NCBI RefSeq assembly: GCF_001180305.1
Contig: NZ_CVSX01000007.1
Coordinates: 95,988 to 159,987, forward strand
Length of the DNA: 64,000 bases
Direction of reading: 5' to 3'
Source of the DNA: Prochlorococcus marinus
GTDB taxonomy: Bacteria; Cyanobacteriota; Cyanobacteriia; PCC-6307; Cyanobiaceae
In this document: positions 36,128 through 45,429 of the stretch, one piece after another
Numbering within the stretch: the stretch's first letter is position 1
How the letters are laid out: the number at the start of each line of letters is the position of its first letter
Position numbers and translations under genes: made by a program
Notes under the pieces: generated by a model
Database searches by the model: none
The model's input: only the letters and a program-made list of their open reading frames with translations
Told to the model about the DNA's origin: nothing

Positions 36128-36439
36128 TTAGACTATCCGTGTATTCATTTTTTGTTTTTTGAATAATCCGACTGTCTCATCAAGATCCATACAAGGCTGA
36201 ATGCTTATATCCATTAACCTTCTCCATGGATGCCATTGCTTCCAAATTGTCTCAAGAGAATCTGCACTCACTACAGAATGTCCAATCCCATTTTGAACCA
36301 TAAAAATCCAAGAATGAACCTCATAGTTCTCAGGTCTATTTTGGGGACCACCTGATTCATACCAATTAATTAGCATTTCTGCCCCTTCTTCTTGATCCTC
36401 GCCATCAGTAAATTCGTAGGAAATCAAATACCTTTGCAT
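36128..36439 (-). CDS. DUF3303-like protein
   Basis: 103 aa: MQRYLISYEFTDGEDQEEGAE, a central strand pair (HSWIFMVQNGIGHSVVSAD) and WKQWHPWRRLMDISIQPCMD. The order resembles DUF3303, a dimeric alpha-beta barrel-like family. Function unknown. Confidence 0.55.
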   Translation of the reverse strand: MQRYLISYEFTDGEDQEEGAEMLINWYESGGPQNRPENYEVHSWIFMVQNGIGHSVVSADSLETIWKQWHPWRRLMDISIQPCMDLDETVGLFKKQKMNTRIV

Positions 36440-36540
36440 ATAGATTATTATTAAAATCTCTAAACTATTTTAACTCTAGATTTAGATATTGCCTCCGAAT
36501 TTAATTAATGCTATTAAGTTTATAGAGGTGATTGTTTTAA

Positions 36541-36645
36541 ATGACAGAAAGATTTGAGAAAATTAAAAAGAATATTTTGACTAATTTATCTTTTATAAAT
36601 AAGACAATCTTGAATTATTTTCAAAACCATGATCTGTTCGTATAG
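36541..36645 (+). CDS. 34-aa hypothetical peptide
   Basis: MTERFEKIKKNILTNLSFIN, basic helical peptide, preceded by AGAGGTGA at a suitable distance. Weak evidence of a real gene. Confidence 0.35.
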   Translation: MTERFEKIKKNILTNLSFINKTILNYFQNHDLFV

Positions 36646-36722
36646 CTTCATTTAATAGATAAAATTTGATACTTTTTAAAATACCTTAAATTAGTTAACA
36701 TATTTGTACTGTATAGATACCG

Positions 36723-37106
36723 ATGATAAATAAAAAGGATCAAAGCGATCCAATTGATAATTTAGAGTATGAAAAAGTTCTAGAAGAAGAAATAATTAAT
36801 TCGTACGAAAGTAAATTTCAGAAAGATACTGAAGAAGATATTAAAAAGATTAAATTCTACAGACTTAAAAGAACTCCATTAGAAATATTAAATAGGTCAT
36901 TTTTCTTTTTCTTTATTGGAAGTTTTATTTTCTCTTTGTTTTTAGCTTATTCGGAAAGTAAGTTATGGTTCATACTTTATGTAATAAGTGCATTATCATG
37001 TATTTTCTATACTCCTAATAGAAAGGCACTTAAAGAATTAATAGCAGCTTGGCCAAATATAGAGGATCTCATTAAAGGTAGGAGTTCGTGGAGAAAAGGC
37101 AAGTAA
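36723..37106 (+). CDS. 127-aa two-helix membrane protein
   Basis: An acidic, Glu/Lys-rich cytoplasmic N-terminus (about 1-50), two helices (about 60-77 and 82-100), and a basic tail. The TPLEILNRSFFFFFIGSF block precedes the first helix. Unknown family. Confidence 0.65.
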   Translation: MINKKDQSDPIDNLEYEKVLEEEIINSYESKFQKDTEEDIKKIKFYRLKRTPLEILNRSFFFFFIGSFIFSLFLAYSESKLWFILYVISALSCIFYTPNRKALKELIAAWPNIEDLIKGRSSWRKGK

Positions 37107-37113
37107 ATAGATT

Positions 37114-37206
37114 ATGAAACCGTTAAATTCATTTAAAAAGTGGTTATTGAATATTCTTGTGCCATACATTGAGGGGACCAACAAGAAAAATAAGGATAAA
37201 AAATGA
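37114..37206 (+). CDS. 30-aa basic peptide
   Basis: MKPLNSFKKWLLNILVPYIE then a lysine-rich end. Its stop overlaps the next start as ATGA, which supports translation. Follows the 127-aa gene by 7 bases. Confidence 0.45.
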   Translation: MKPLNSFKKWLLNILVPYIEGTNKKNKDKK

Positions 37207-37340
37207 GTCTGATACAAATTGGAATTATTGTTGAAATATTTTTGTTTGTAGGAGTTTTTTTATGGGTTAGGAAACTAACTAGTAATAAAAGTAGGCAACC
37301 ATCTCTATCAAAAAAAACAATTAAAAATCTCAAATTTTAG
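37203..37340 (+). CDS. 45-aa membrane microprotein
   Basis: One helix at about 3-22 (LIQIGIIVEIFLFVGVFLWV) followed by a basic tail. Overlaps the previous gene by 4 bases. Together with the two preceding genes this makes a small operon. Confidence 0.5.
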   Translation: MSLIQIGIIVEIFLFVGVFLWVRKLTSNKSRQPSLSKKTIKNLKF

Positions 37341-37461
37341 AATTTTGATCACAAAATAAGGATTTTTTATAAAGAGATCAAATTTATGGGAAAAATCTTT
37401 ACTTATTTTCTCTCACTTTGTGTATGAAATCGGTTAGAACATCTATATCGTTTTAAAAAAT

Positions 37462-37815
37462 ATGGTTTCCTCCATTCAAGGTCTTGCTCCAATAACTAAT
37501 CCATTAAATAGTGTCTTAGTAGAAAAGAAACTAATAAATGTTGATCAAAAGTTTATTCAACTTGTGTCTCTGGCAGAAGGGTTACCTCGTACAGAAGTTA
37601 TTGAAAGTGGAAGGAATTATTGGAGAGGTGTTTGTAGAAGCTTGATTTTTAGATTTCCTGACGATCTTGAAATTTTAAAGCTTGATGTAAGAAGTTATGT
37701 AGATAGATCAAAAGGAATTATTCAGATAAGATCTGCAGCAAGGTTAGGGCAATCAGATTTAGGAGTTAATCTAAGAAGAGTGGAATACTTGTTTAATCAA
37801 TTAGAAAAATTTTAA
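37462..37815 (+). CDS. DUF1499 family protein
   Basis: 117 aa with PRTEVIESGRNYWRGVCRSLIFRFPDDLE-type core and the C-terminal GIIQIRSAARLGQSDLGVNLRRVEYL, the DUF1499 signature. Cyanobacterial and plant members are often plastid or thylakoid associated; function unknown. Confidence 0.85.
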   Translation: MVSSIQGLAPITNPLNSVLVEKKLINVDQKFIQLVSLAEGLPRTEVIESGRNYWRGVCRSLIFRFPDDLEILKLDVRSYVDRSKGIIQIRSAARLGQSDLGVNLRRVEYLFNQLEKF

Positions 37816-37892
37816 TTAATCTATTTTTTATAAATTTAAGGTTCTTTTTACTAAATAGGTGTGCTTTAATTCATAAGAATATTTGAAATGCC

Positions 37893-38024
37893 ATGGTAAA
37901 GATAATCTTAGTTGGAATTATTGTCGCGCTTGTATATTCTCAACCTGACCTTCGTCTTACAGTCGCTGATTGGTTAAAAGCAGCTTCTGATTTTCTAATT
38001 GAATCAGTGCAAGTAAAACCTTGA
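37893..38024 (+). CDS. 43-aa small secreted or membrane peptide
   Basis: An N-terminal hydrophobic segment (MVKIILVGIIVALVYS) followed by QPDLRLTVADWLKAASDFL. Unknown. Confidence 0.5.
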   Translation: MVKIILVGIIVALVYSQPDLRLTVADWLKAASDFLIESVQVKP

Positions 38025-38207
38025 ATTAATTTTTAATGAAGTATTAAATAAGACCTGAAACAGTAATCATTTGTTTAACGCATACAGCTACGAAAATAAA
38101 TATTATTATCCTGCTAAATATATATTTCACTTAAACAAATAAATAGTTTTAGGAACATAATAGAAAATTTTTTTGAAATTTTTGAATAGTTAACGATAAT
38201 AAGGGAT

Positions 38208-39263
38208 ATGAAGCTTAGATTATTTGAGTTCTATTTTATTAAAGACTATTTAAGGCCTTGGTTTGGTCTTATTTATTCTTTATTCTTTCTGTTTTTTTTA
38301 GGAGCAATTGGCTATCGCATAACGGAGGGATGGGAATGGAATGATTGCTTATGGATGGTTCTGATCACAATAACAACTATTGGTTTTGGAGAAGTTCAAC
38401 CTTTAAGTCCTGAAGGCAGAATCGTTACTGTTTTAGTAATCGTTGGCGGATTGATCTTTATTCAATTTACCTTTCAAAAAGCTGTTAGATTATTCGAATC
38501 CGGCTATTTTCAAAGAGTAAACGAATTACGTTTTAAAAGACTTCTTAGAAAAATGGAAAATCATGTAATTTTGTGCGGATATGGGAGGGTAGGTCAGGAA
38601 ATATCTAACCAAATAAAGACGCAAAATATTCCAATTATTGTGGTTGAGAGCGATGAAGATAGAAAAAAGATTGCTGAAGAAAATGGTTTAGAAGTGCTTT
38701 GTGCTGATGCGACTCTTGATGAGACTTTAAAACTGGCAGGATTAGAGAAATGCAAAAGTTTGGTCGTGACTTTACCTAATGATGCTGCTAATTTATATGT
38801 AGTTTTAAGCGCTAAAGGGATAAGAAGTTCTATAAGAGTAATTGCAAGAGCTGGAACTGAAGAAGCTGCAAGTAAATTAAGATTAGCCGGGGCAAGTATA
38901 GTTGTAAGTCCTTATATAGCAGCAGGAAGAGCAATGGCATCAATGGCTTTAAGACCAATAGCCATTGACTTTCTAGATCTTTTAGCAGGAAGTGAATGTG
39001 AAATTGAAGAATTTGAATTAAGTAATGATATTAGTCTTTTTGAAACCGCAGAGAAAAGATCACTTTCTGAACTTGGAATAGGCAAAAAGAGTGGGGCTAA
39101 AATATTAGCTATTAAAGAAAATGAAAAGTTGTTTACTAATCCTGGAGGTAATTTCATACTTCAACCAGGTCAAGTATTAATAGCATTTGGTAGTAAAGAA
39201 CAACTGAATATTTTGAACGGTTTATTAGGAAATCTTGTCGTAGCAGTAGAACTATTAAAATAG
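38208..39263 (+). CDS. K+ channel with RCK (TrkA-N/TrkA-C) domain
   Basis: TM1 at about 19-38, pore helix with filter TTIGFGE (56-62), TM2 71-90, then an RCK NAD-binding domain (VILCGYGRVGQE near 113) and a TrkA-C domain. The layout is that of MthK-type ligand-gated potassium channels. The filter GFG-E replaces the usual GYG-D, a conservative change seen in some microbial channels. Ion selectivity is inferred. Confidence 0.88.
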   Translation: MKLRLFEFYFIKDYLRPWFGLIYSLFFLFFLGAIGYRITEGWEWNDCLWMVLITITTIGFGEVQPLSPEGRIVTVLVIVGGLIFIQFTFQKAVRLFESGYFQRVNELRFKRLLRKMENHVILCGYGRVGQEISNQIKTQNIPIIVVESDEDRKKIAEENGLEVLCADATLDETLKLAGLEKCKSLVVTLPNDAANLYVVLSAKGIRSSIRVIARAGTEEAASKLRLAGASIVVSPYIAAGRAMASMALRPIAIDFLDLLAGSECEIEEFELSNDISLFETAEKRSLSELGIGKKSGAKILAIKENEKLFTNPGGNFILQPGQVLIAFGSKEQLNILNGLLGNLVVAVELLK

Positions 39264-39317
39264 ATTGATGAAGGTTCGGAATTAATTGCTAAATTGATTT
39301 TGGATGGAATAAATCTA

Positions 39318-39671
39318 ATGAAAATATTTAAATTCCTATTCGTAATTCCTGTAATAACTTTAATAATTATTTTTCAAACCTCTTTGCAAAATAGATTTCT
39401 AATGGCTTCTGATATTAGAGATGGAGAAACAATTTTTAAAAATGTTTGTGCAGGCTGTCATGTAAGAGGTGGATCAGTCGTTCTTAAAGGATCCAAATCA
39501 TTAAAACTTTCCGACCTCGAAAAAAGAGGAATTGCAGACATAGATTCAATAGCAAAAATTGCTAATGATGGGATTGGTTTTATGAAGGGTTATAAAAATA
39601 AATTGAAGGATGGAGAGGATAAAGTTCTTGCACAATGGATTATTCAAAATGTAGAAAAGGGTTGGGAATAA
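39318..39671 (+). CDS. Cytochrome c6-like c-type cytochrome
   Basis: From the ATG MKIFKFLF the protein has a signal peptide (1-30), the heme site CAGCH (44-48), and a possible axial Met89 in IGFMKGY. Mature size about 85 aa fits cytochrome c6 (PetJ) or a c6-like paralogue, which carries electrons in the lumen between cyt b6f and PSI. A TTG eight codons upstream also opens the frame. Confidence 0.85.
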   Translation: MKIFKFLFVIPVITLIIIFQTSLQNRFLMASDIRDGETIFKNVCAGCHVRGGSVVLKGSKSLKLSDLEKRGIADIDSIAKIANDGIGFMKGYKNKLKDGEDKVLAQWIIQNVEKGWE

Positions 39672-39740
39672 ATGAAAAGCGTACTTCTTGCAAAGTTTTT
39701 ACTTCTATTAGCTGAGCTCTTAATGCCGATATATAAATAA
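39672..39740 (+). CDS. Candidate 22-aa peptide after the cytochrome gene
   Basis: ATG directly after the cytochrome stop codon: MKSVLLAKFLLLLAELLMPI, a short hydrophobic peptide. The abutting start could mean translational coupling, but the length makes this doubtful. Confidence 0.25.
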   Translation: MKSVLLAKFLLLLAELLMPIYK

Positions 39741-39798
39741 TTTTATATATCAAAATAATTTGATTTATTTATCTTTTGATTTTTAAATTACCTCTTGG

Positions 39799-39816
39799 CT
39801 GTAATTTATGTGTAAC
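39799..39816 (+). promoter_or_regulatory. Possible Pho box upstream of pstS
   Basis: CTGTAAT-TTAT-GTGTAAC is a 7-4-7 direct repeat similar to the PhoB consensus CTGTCAT-N4-CTGTCAC. It overlaps the first ATG (39808) and so favours the GTG start at 39838. Confidence 0.4.
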
Positions 39817-39837
39817 AGACACATTTCTCATTACAAA

Positions 39838-40809
39838 GTGGGCATTTTAAAAAAAATCCTTATTTTTTCTTCTGCGATCTCATTAGTTCTCTCTCAAGAA
39901 GCGATTGCTTCAAAAAGATTGAGCGGAGCAGGTGCTACATTTCCCTCGAAAATTTATACTAGGTGGTTTTTTGACTTAGCGAAATCAGGTGGACCAAGGG
40001 TTAATTACCAAGCAGTTGGTTCCGGCTCTGGAAGAAAAGCTTTTATAGACCAAACCGTAAACTTTGGTGCTTCTGATGATCCTATGAAGGCTAAGGATAT
40101 AGAAAAGGTATCAAGAGGTTTAGTACAGATTCCTATGGTTGGAGGAACTATTGCTTTTGGTTATAACTATGATTGTGATTTGAAACTTACTCAAGAGCAA
40201 GCAGTACGAGTTGCAATGGGTATGGTTAAAAACTGGAAAGAATTAGGCTGTAAATCAGGAAAGTTAACTTGGACACATCGTTCTGATGGTTCAGGAACTA
40301 CTAAGGCTTTCACAAACTCTATGGAAGCATTTTCTCAAACATGGAATTTAGGAACTGGTAAATCAGTTAAGTGGCCAGCAGGCGTTGGAGCAAAAGGTAA
40401 TTCTGGTGTTGCAGGTGTAATTCAAAACACTCCAGGCGCAATTGGTTATGTAAATCAGTCATATATTAAAGGTAATGTTAAGGCGGCTGCACTTCAAAAT
40501 CTTTCAGGGGAGTTTCTAAAACCATCTGCAGAAGCAGGAGCTAAGGCTCTTAATGGTATTACTTTAGATGAAAATCTTGCGGGTAAAAATCCTAATCCAA
40601 CGGCGAAAGGAGCGTACCCTATTGCTTCATTGACATGGATACTTGCTTATGAAAAAGGTAATGGTAGAAATACTAAAGTAATCAAACAAGCCTTTAATAC
40701 ATTGCTAAGTGATGAGTATCAAGATAAGGCTTCATCACTTGGATTTATCCCCTTAAAAGGGAATATCCTTTTGAAATCAAGAGCTGCCGTTAAAAAAATA
40801 GGTAGTTGA
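39838..40809 (+). CDS. pstS: Phosphate ABC transporter substrate-binding protein
   Basis: Periplasmic phosphate-binding protein. From the GTG start (reading MGILKKILIFSS) it has a signal peptide ending QEAIA and the mature motif LSGAGATFPSKIYTRWF. Phosphate contacts appear in GSGSGRKAFIDQ, GASDDPM and HRSDGSGTTKAFT. An ATG at 39808 would add ten residues to the signal peptide. Expression should respond to phosphate limitation. Confidence 0.95.
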   Translation: MGILKKILIFSSAISLVLSQEAIASKRLSGAGATFPSKIYTRWFFDLAKSGGPRVNYQAVGSGSGRKAFIDQTVNFGASDDPMKAKDIEKVSRGLVQIPMVGGTIAFGYNYDCDLKLTQEQAVRVAMGMVKNWKELGCKSGKLTWTHRSDGSGTTKAFTNSMEAFSQTWNLGTGKSVKWPAGVGAKGNSGVAGVIQNTPGAIGYVNQSYIKGNVKAAALQNLSGEFLKPSAEAGAKALNGITLDENLAGKNPNPTAKGAYPIASLTWILAYEKGNGRNTKVIKQAFNTLLSDEYQDKASSLGFIPLKGNILLKSRAAVKKIGS

Positions 40810-40849
40810 ATTTTTAAATAGATGTCAAATTATCATGACTTTCATATAC

Positions 40850-40882
40850 CTTTAAGTCTTCTTAAAGTCTTTTACAGCATTT
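40850..40882 (+). promoter_or_regulatory. Candidate Pho box (three 11-bp units) upstream of pstC
   Basis: CTTTAAGTCTT, CTTAAAGTCTT and TTACAGCATTT follow each other in an exact 11-bp period, as expected for PhoB dimers. The first two differ at one base. It ends 32 bases before the pstC ATG. Confidence 0.55.
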
Positions 40883-40914
40883 AGTAGTAGATTTATAGAG
40901 ATATTCTTTTTTTA

Positions 40915-41862
40915 ATGGAAGAGAAATTAACTCTTTTCAAGAATCGTAAAAGATTTGGTATCGAAAAAAATATAGATATTATCTTCAAGAATACTGCTCT
41001 AGTCTTGTCTAGTTTCGTAGCAATAATACTTTTAGGAATAATTTTAGTAGTCTTTTTTCAGTCATTCGAATCCTTTTCAAGGTATGGATTGAAGTTTTTA
41101 GTAACCTCTGAATGGAATCCTGTAAAAGATGAATACGGAGCTTTTACAGCAATATATGGAACATTAGTAACTTCATTCCTGTCGCTATTAATAACTATCC
41201 CTTTGGGAGTTGGAACTGCAATATTTATTACCGAGGACTTTGTGCCGAAAGTTTTTAGAGAAATAATAGGTTCTTTTGTTGAATTATTAGCAGCTATTCC
41301 ATCAGTTGTATTAGGACTCTGGGCAATATTTGTTATGGAACCTTTTTTTAGAGACTTTTTTGTCTTTTTACATAATTTCTTTGGATGGATACCTTTATTC
41401 AGTACAGAACCTACAGGCAGGAATTCCTTGTTAGCAATATTGATTTTAGTAGTAATGCTTTTGCCTATAGTGACCTCCATTGCAAGGGATTCACTTAATC
41501 AAGTTCCTAAAAAGTTAAGAAATGCAGCCTATGGAATTGGAGCAAGTAGATGGAAAACAATATTTTCAGTAATCTTGCCAGCAGCGTTATCAGGAATTAT
41601 GGCAGGTGTTCTATTGGCTTTAGGCAGGGCAATGGGAGAAACTATGGCTGTGACAATGATTATTGGTAATTCCAATTCATTTAGTTGGTCTCTCTTATCT
41701 CCCGGATATACCATTTCCTCCATGCTTGCAAACCAGTTTGGTGAGGCTGATGGAAGTCAGGTTTCGTCTCTCTTTTATGCGGCTTTTGTACTCATGATCC
41801 TTTCTTTGGTAGTAAATATCTTTGCGCAGTGGCTAGTTAAGAAATTTAGTCTCAAATATTAG
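40915..41862 (+). CDS. pstC: Phosphate ABC permease PstC
   Basis: 315 aa, six helices, with the permease EAA region LRNAAYGIGASRWKTIFSVILPAA. Forms the membrane channel with PstA, which starts 6 bases later. Confidence 0.95.
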   Translation: MEEKLTLFKNRKRFGIEKNIDIIFKNTALVLSSFVAIILLGIILVVFFQSFESFSRYGLKFLVTSEWNPVKDEYGAFTAIYGTLVTSFLSLLITIPLGVGTAIFITEDFVPKVFREIIGSFVELLAAIPSVVLGLWAIFVMEPFFRDFFVFLHNFFGWIPLFSTEPTGRNSLLAILILVVMLLPIVTSIARDSLNQVPKKLRNAAYGIGASRWKTIFSVILPAALSGIMAGVLLALGRAMGETMAVTMIIGNSNSFSWSLLSPGYTISSMLANQFGEADGSQVSSLFYAAFVLMILSLVVNIFAQWLVKKFSLKY

Positions 41863-41868
41863 ATAATT

Positions 41869-42762
41869 ATGAATTCACTTTATTATCAGAAAAGGTTATC
41901 AAGAAATATAGGAGATAAATTCTTTACTTCTTTATCCGTAATTTGTGCATTAATAGCAATACTCCCATTGATTTTTCTGGTTACTTATATTCTTATTAAA
42001 GGTGGATCTCAAATTACACCAGAACTATTTACTTTAGAACCAAATCCACCTGGAGATGATTTAGATGCAGGAGGGATTAATCCTGCTTTGATTGGAACCC
42101 TAATAATTACAACTATAGCTTCAATTATTGCGATACCAGTAGGTGTTGGCGGTGGAATATATTTAGCTGAATATTCTAAAGGGGGTGCTTTTTCAAGGTT
42201 TATAAGATTTGGGGTAAATGTTCTAGCTGGAGTTCCTTCAATTATTGCAGGTGTATTTATTTATGCCTTAATTGTCTCAACAAAAATTTTGTTTGGAAGT
42301 ATGTATAGCGGCTTGGCAGGAGGGATGGCGCTTTCAATATTGATGTTACCTACAGTGATTAAAACGACTGATGAAGGTTTAAAGTTAGTTCCTAACGAAT
42401 TAAGATATGCGTCTCTTGGTGTTGGAGCAAGTATGTATACAACCATATTGAAAGTTACTTTACCCTCTGCCTTTAGGTCTATTGCTACTGGTGTTGTTCT
42501 TGGAATCGCAAGAGCTGCAGGTGAAACAGCACCTTTGATATTTACGGCTTTATTCTCTTACTACTATATAACAGGCTTTGGAGACTTGTTTTATGAGATG
42601 GGTTCTTTGGCTGTATTGATATACAACTTTGCTTTAGAACCGTACGATGCACAGAACAAATTAGCCTGGGCAGCTTCCTTTATTCTTGTTTTATCGATAC
42701 TATCAGTAAATATATTTTCAAGGATATTGACCGCTTTTACTGAGAAAACCAAGAGAGTATAA
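41869..42762 (+). CDS. pstA: Phosphate ABC permease PstA
   Basis: 297 aa, six helices, EAA region ELRYASLGVGASMYTTILKV. Partner of PstC. Its stop codon abuts the pstB start. Confidence 0.95.
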   Translation: MNSLYYQKRLSRNIGDKFFTSLSVICALIAILPLIFLVTYILIKGGSQITPELFTLEPNPPGDDLDAGGINPALIGTLIITTIASIIAIPVGVGGGIYLAEYSKGGAFSRFIRFGVNVLAGVPSIIAGVFIYALIVSTKILFGSMYSGLAGGMALSILMLPTVIKTTDEGLKLVPNELRYASLGVGASMYTTILKVTLPSAFRSIATGVVLGIARAAGETAPLIFTALFSYYYITGFGDLFYEMGSLAVLIYNFALEPYDAQNKLAWAASFILVLSILSVNIFSRILTAFTEKTKRV

Positions 42763-43572
42763 ATGATTAAATCTAATAAAAAAATACCAAAGAATATCAT
42801 TTTATCCCTTGAGAATGTCTCTATTAGTTATGGAACTTTCGAAGCTGTAAGAAATGTTTTTTGTAACTTTAAAAAAGGCAACATAACATCTCTTATTGGT
42901 CCTTCTGGTTGTGGTAAATCAACGGTTCTGAGATCTTTAAATAGGATGAACGATCTAATTCCTAATTGCTCATTAAAAGGGAACGTCCTCTTTGATGGAA
43001 CTAATATTTACGATAAAAGAGTAGATCCAGTTGAAGTAAGAAGAAGAATTGGAATGGTTTTTCAACAACCAAATCCTTTCCCAAAATCTATCTACGAAAA
43101 TATTGCATTTGGGGCAAGAATTAATGGCTTTACTGGAGATATGGATGAATTGGTCGAAAGTTCACTAAGAAAAGCTGCCTTGTGGGACGAATGTAAGGAT
43201 AAGTTAAATGACAGCGGTTACTCTTTATCTGGAGGACAACAACAAAGATTATGTATTGCTCGAACTATTGCAATTGAGCCTGAAATAATTCTCATGGATG
43301 AGCCATGCTCAGCTTTAGATCCAATCTCTACCTTAAAAATAGAAGAGACGATGCATGAACTTAAGAAGCATTACACAATAATAATAGTTACTCATAATAT
43401 GCAACAGGCTTTGAGAGTCAGTGATATGACTGCATTTTTTAATGCTATTGAATATGAAGACGGCGATGGAGGAAAGGTTGGTTATCTAGCCGAATTTAAT
43501 TCGACAAAGAAAATTTTTAACTCTCCAAAAGAAAAAACTACTCAGGAATATATATCGGGCAAATTTGGTTGA
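42763..43572 (+). CDS. pstB: Phosphate ABC transporter ATPase
   Basis: Walker [10 protein letters not shown], signature LSGGQQQR, Walker [14 protein letters not shown], and the PstB-type ending [17 protein letters not shown]. 269 aa. ATP hydrolysis drives phosphate import. Confidence 0.97.
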   Translation: MIKSNKKIPKNIILSLENVSISYGTFEAVRNVFCNFKKGNITSLIGPSGCGKSTVLRSLNRMNDLIPNCSLKGNVLFDGTNIYDKRVDPVEVRRRIGMVFQQPNPFPKSIYENIAFGARINGFTGDMDELVESSLRKAALWDECKDKLNDSGYSLSGGQQQRLCIARTIAIEPEIILMDEPCSALDPISTLKIEETMHELKKHYTIIIVTHNMQQALRVSDMTAFFNAIEYEDGDGGKVGYLAEFNSTKKIFNSPKEKTTQEYISGKFG

Positions 43573-43679
43573 TGTTAAATTTTAACTTTTAAAAGAATAA
43601 TTTTTACCTTTAAGAAAGCTTAGGGGTAGACAAACAGTATAAATACCTATATAGTTATTTCGAATTAGTAAGTTTATCT

Positions 43680-43769
43680 TTGAAAAACTATCCTTTTCTA
43701 CCATTCTTGATTTTTGCAGGGGCTCTCATAACAACTGCAACAATAGGATTGCCTGTATTTACTTCATAA
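43680..43769 (+). CDS. 29-aa membrane microprotein
   Basis: TTG start; one helix (PFLPFLIFAGALITTATIGL). Located just after pst genes. Tentative. Confidence 0.35.
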   Translation: MKNYPFLPFLIFAGALITTATIGLPVFTS

Positions 43770-43799
43770 TTTAAGAGTATTTATATTTCAGGTAATCTT

Positions 43800-43937
43800 A
43801 TGGTTTCAATAATAAATAAAGAATTAATTGGAAGTCCTCATAAAACCCTAATAAAGGGAAATTTATTTGACTTTATAAAAAAAAGAGAGAATATGAATTT
43901 GTGTGGGAGTGAAAAATCTGTATTAAAACCATTTTAA
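43800..43937 (+). CDS. 45-aa hypothetical peptide
   Basis: MVSIINKELIGSPHKTLIKG, basic and soluble, single Cys. No known domain. Weak evidence. Confidence 0.35.
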   Translation: MVSIINKELIGSPHKTLIKGNLFDFIKKRENMNLCGSEKSVLKPF

Positions 43938-43964
43938 AAATGGTTAATTTCTAATTTATTTATC

Positions 43965-44111
43965 ATGGATAAAACTAAAGAACAGTTAGAAAAATTAAGA
44001 GAAGTAGCAGAAGCATCTCTTACAAAAACGGATGAACTCCAAAAGGTTCTTGCTCAAATTGAAGCATTAATGTCTAGAGAAGAATCACAAGCTTTATCAA
44101 AGAAAAAATAA
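43965..44111 (+). CDS. 48-aa helical peptide
   Basis: MDKTKEQLEKLREVAEASL continuing as heptad-like helix to the lysine-rich end; likely a coiled coil. The stop abuts the TTG start of the next gene. Confidence 0.5.
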   Translation: MDKTKEQLEKLREVAEASLTKTDELQKVLAQIEALMSREESQALSKKK

Positions 44112-44279
44112 TTGTTTAAAAAACATATTTTAGGTTTTGTAGTTTTAATTACAGCTCTACGATTTTTTTCTAGTTACCAATTAAGTATGCAGAACCCGTT
44201 CCAAAGTTTTCTGTTAGGTCTCTTGGTCTTACCTTCATTATGTAAAAGACCTCTTTGTTTTATTAGTTCTATTTTTTAG
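44112..44279 (+). CDS. 55-aa membrane microprotein
   Basis: Two short hydrophobic stretches (ILGFVVLITALRFF and FLLGLLVLPSLC). TTG start immediately after the previous stop. Overlaps the end of the convergent secreted-protein gene by 4 bases. Unknown. Confidence 0.45.
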   Translation: MFKKHILGFVVLITALRFFSSYQLSMQNPFQSFLLGLLVLPSLCKRPLCFISSIF

Positions 44280-44575
44280 TTAATTACTTTATAAATTTCC
44301 TTCTTACAAATATTTACGTCAAATGATTCCGTGTTTACAACCTCTAAGCCTGTTTTTTCTGTAACTTTAACGGTTGCATTACATTCATCTTGTTTAAGGG
44401 CTAAATAACTGGGCTGTTTATTTTTAACATCTAATTGTATATTTGATTCATTATCTTTTTTATATTGCTCCATTACAAGTCTAAGTGCCTCTATTTCAAC
44501 AGAAAAGTTTTCATTAGCATGCAACATTGGAGTGAAAATTAATGGAGATAAGATAAATGTTATTAATTTTTTCAT
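44276..44575 (-). CDS. 99-aa secreted hypothetical protein
   Basis: Signal peptide at 1-20 (cut near MLHA-NE), then a small domain with two cysteines (KQDECNATVKV and VNICKKEIY) that probably form a disulfide. Unknown. Confidence 0.6.
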   Translation of the reverse strand: MKKLITFILSPLIFTPMLHANENFSVEIEALRLVMEQYKKDNESNIQLDVKNKQPSYLALKQDECNATVKVTEKTGLEVVNTESFDVNICKKEIYKVIN

Positions 44576-44784
44576 TTCTAAAAAAAGCGTCTAATTTTTT
44601 TATATCGTAAAACTTATGTTTATGAAAGAGGCATAGCCAAAGGTATTGTCCACCATTATCGATTCAGAATAAGTAACAATACCTATAAGATTAATTGATA
44701 TGTTTCTTAATTGAGAGTATTAAGTATAAATTGGAATACTTTAAAGAAATATTTGATTAATTTTAAGGATAAATTTTTCAAAAT

Positions 44785-45429
44785 TTAAATTTCAAGAATT
44801 TCATTGTCAGAGATGATTGCCCATTTTTTGAACGTTTTTTTGCAGGGATATCCTCCTGTTAAGTCTCCAAATGCAGGCAAAAATAAGGTGTTTTTATTCT
44901 TATCCATTGCAAAACACCTAAAAGATAATTTATCTCCATTGTTTTTTAAACTGATTTTTGGATGATAATGTCCACAAATATTCAAGGTTTTATTGTTTTC
45001 TAAATTAATTGGCTCATGGCTAAAAGTAATATTTTTAGTTTTTCTAATATCAAAAACTTTTATATTTTTAATATCACAACCTACATCGTGATTTCCGAGG
45101 ACGAGTTCAACATTTGTTTTTAGTAGCTCTGGAAGATCTTCAACTTTTTTTTGAAGAGTGTTATCGATTGAATATTTGCTGTGGAATAAATCTCCTAATA
45201 TTATTAACTTTTCAGGACTATATTTTTTTACTATTTTTATTATTCTTGCGAAATTATTTTTATCTGAATTATTAGTAAGAGGTATTCCATTTTGCTGAAA
45301 ATATTCAGCTTTCCCAAGATGAATATCGCATATTAACAATTCTTTTGTTTCTGGTAGAAATAAAGCTCTTGAAGGAAGCATCTCTAACAATGTATCTTCC
45401 CAATAAAATTTAAAGGAACTTTTTTTCAT
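44785..45429 (-). CDS. MPE-type metallophosphoesterase (DNA repair operon)
   Basis: Binuclear metallophosphoesterase of 214 aa with CDIHLGK (35-40), GDLFHSK (79-85), GNHD (112-115), SHEP (137-140) and GHYH (153-156). Homologues in Lhr operons (MPE of Pseudomonas putida) are manganese-dependent DNA endonucleases/phosphodiesterases. It is the last gene, its start codon adjacent to the lhr stop. A nuclease role here is inferred from that context. Confidence 0.88.
   Translation of the reverse strand: MKKSSFKFYWEDTLLEMLPSRALFLPETKELLICDIHLGKAEYFQQNGIPLTNNSDKNNFARIIKIVKKYSPEKLIILGDLFHSKYSIDNTLQKKVEDLPELLKTNVELVLGNHDVGCDIKNIKVFDIRKTKNITFSHEPINLENNKTLNICGHYHPKISLKNNGDKLSFRCFAMDKNKNTLFLPAFGDLTGGYPCKKTFKKWAIISDNEILEI

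Noticed and set aside
37133..37333. 66-aa minus-strand frame
   Set aside because: Opposite two coupled plus-strand microproteins with ATGA overlap, which are better supported.
44641..44684. 9-bp inverted repeat AGGTATTGT/ACAATACCT
   Set aside because: Loop too long (26 nt) and no T tract; not enough to call a terminator or RNA.
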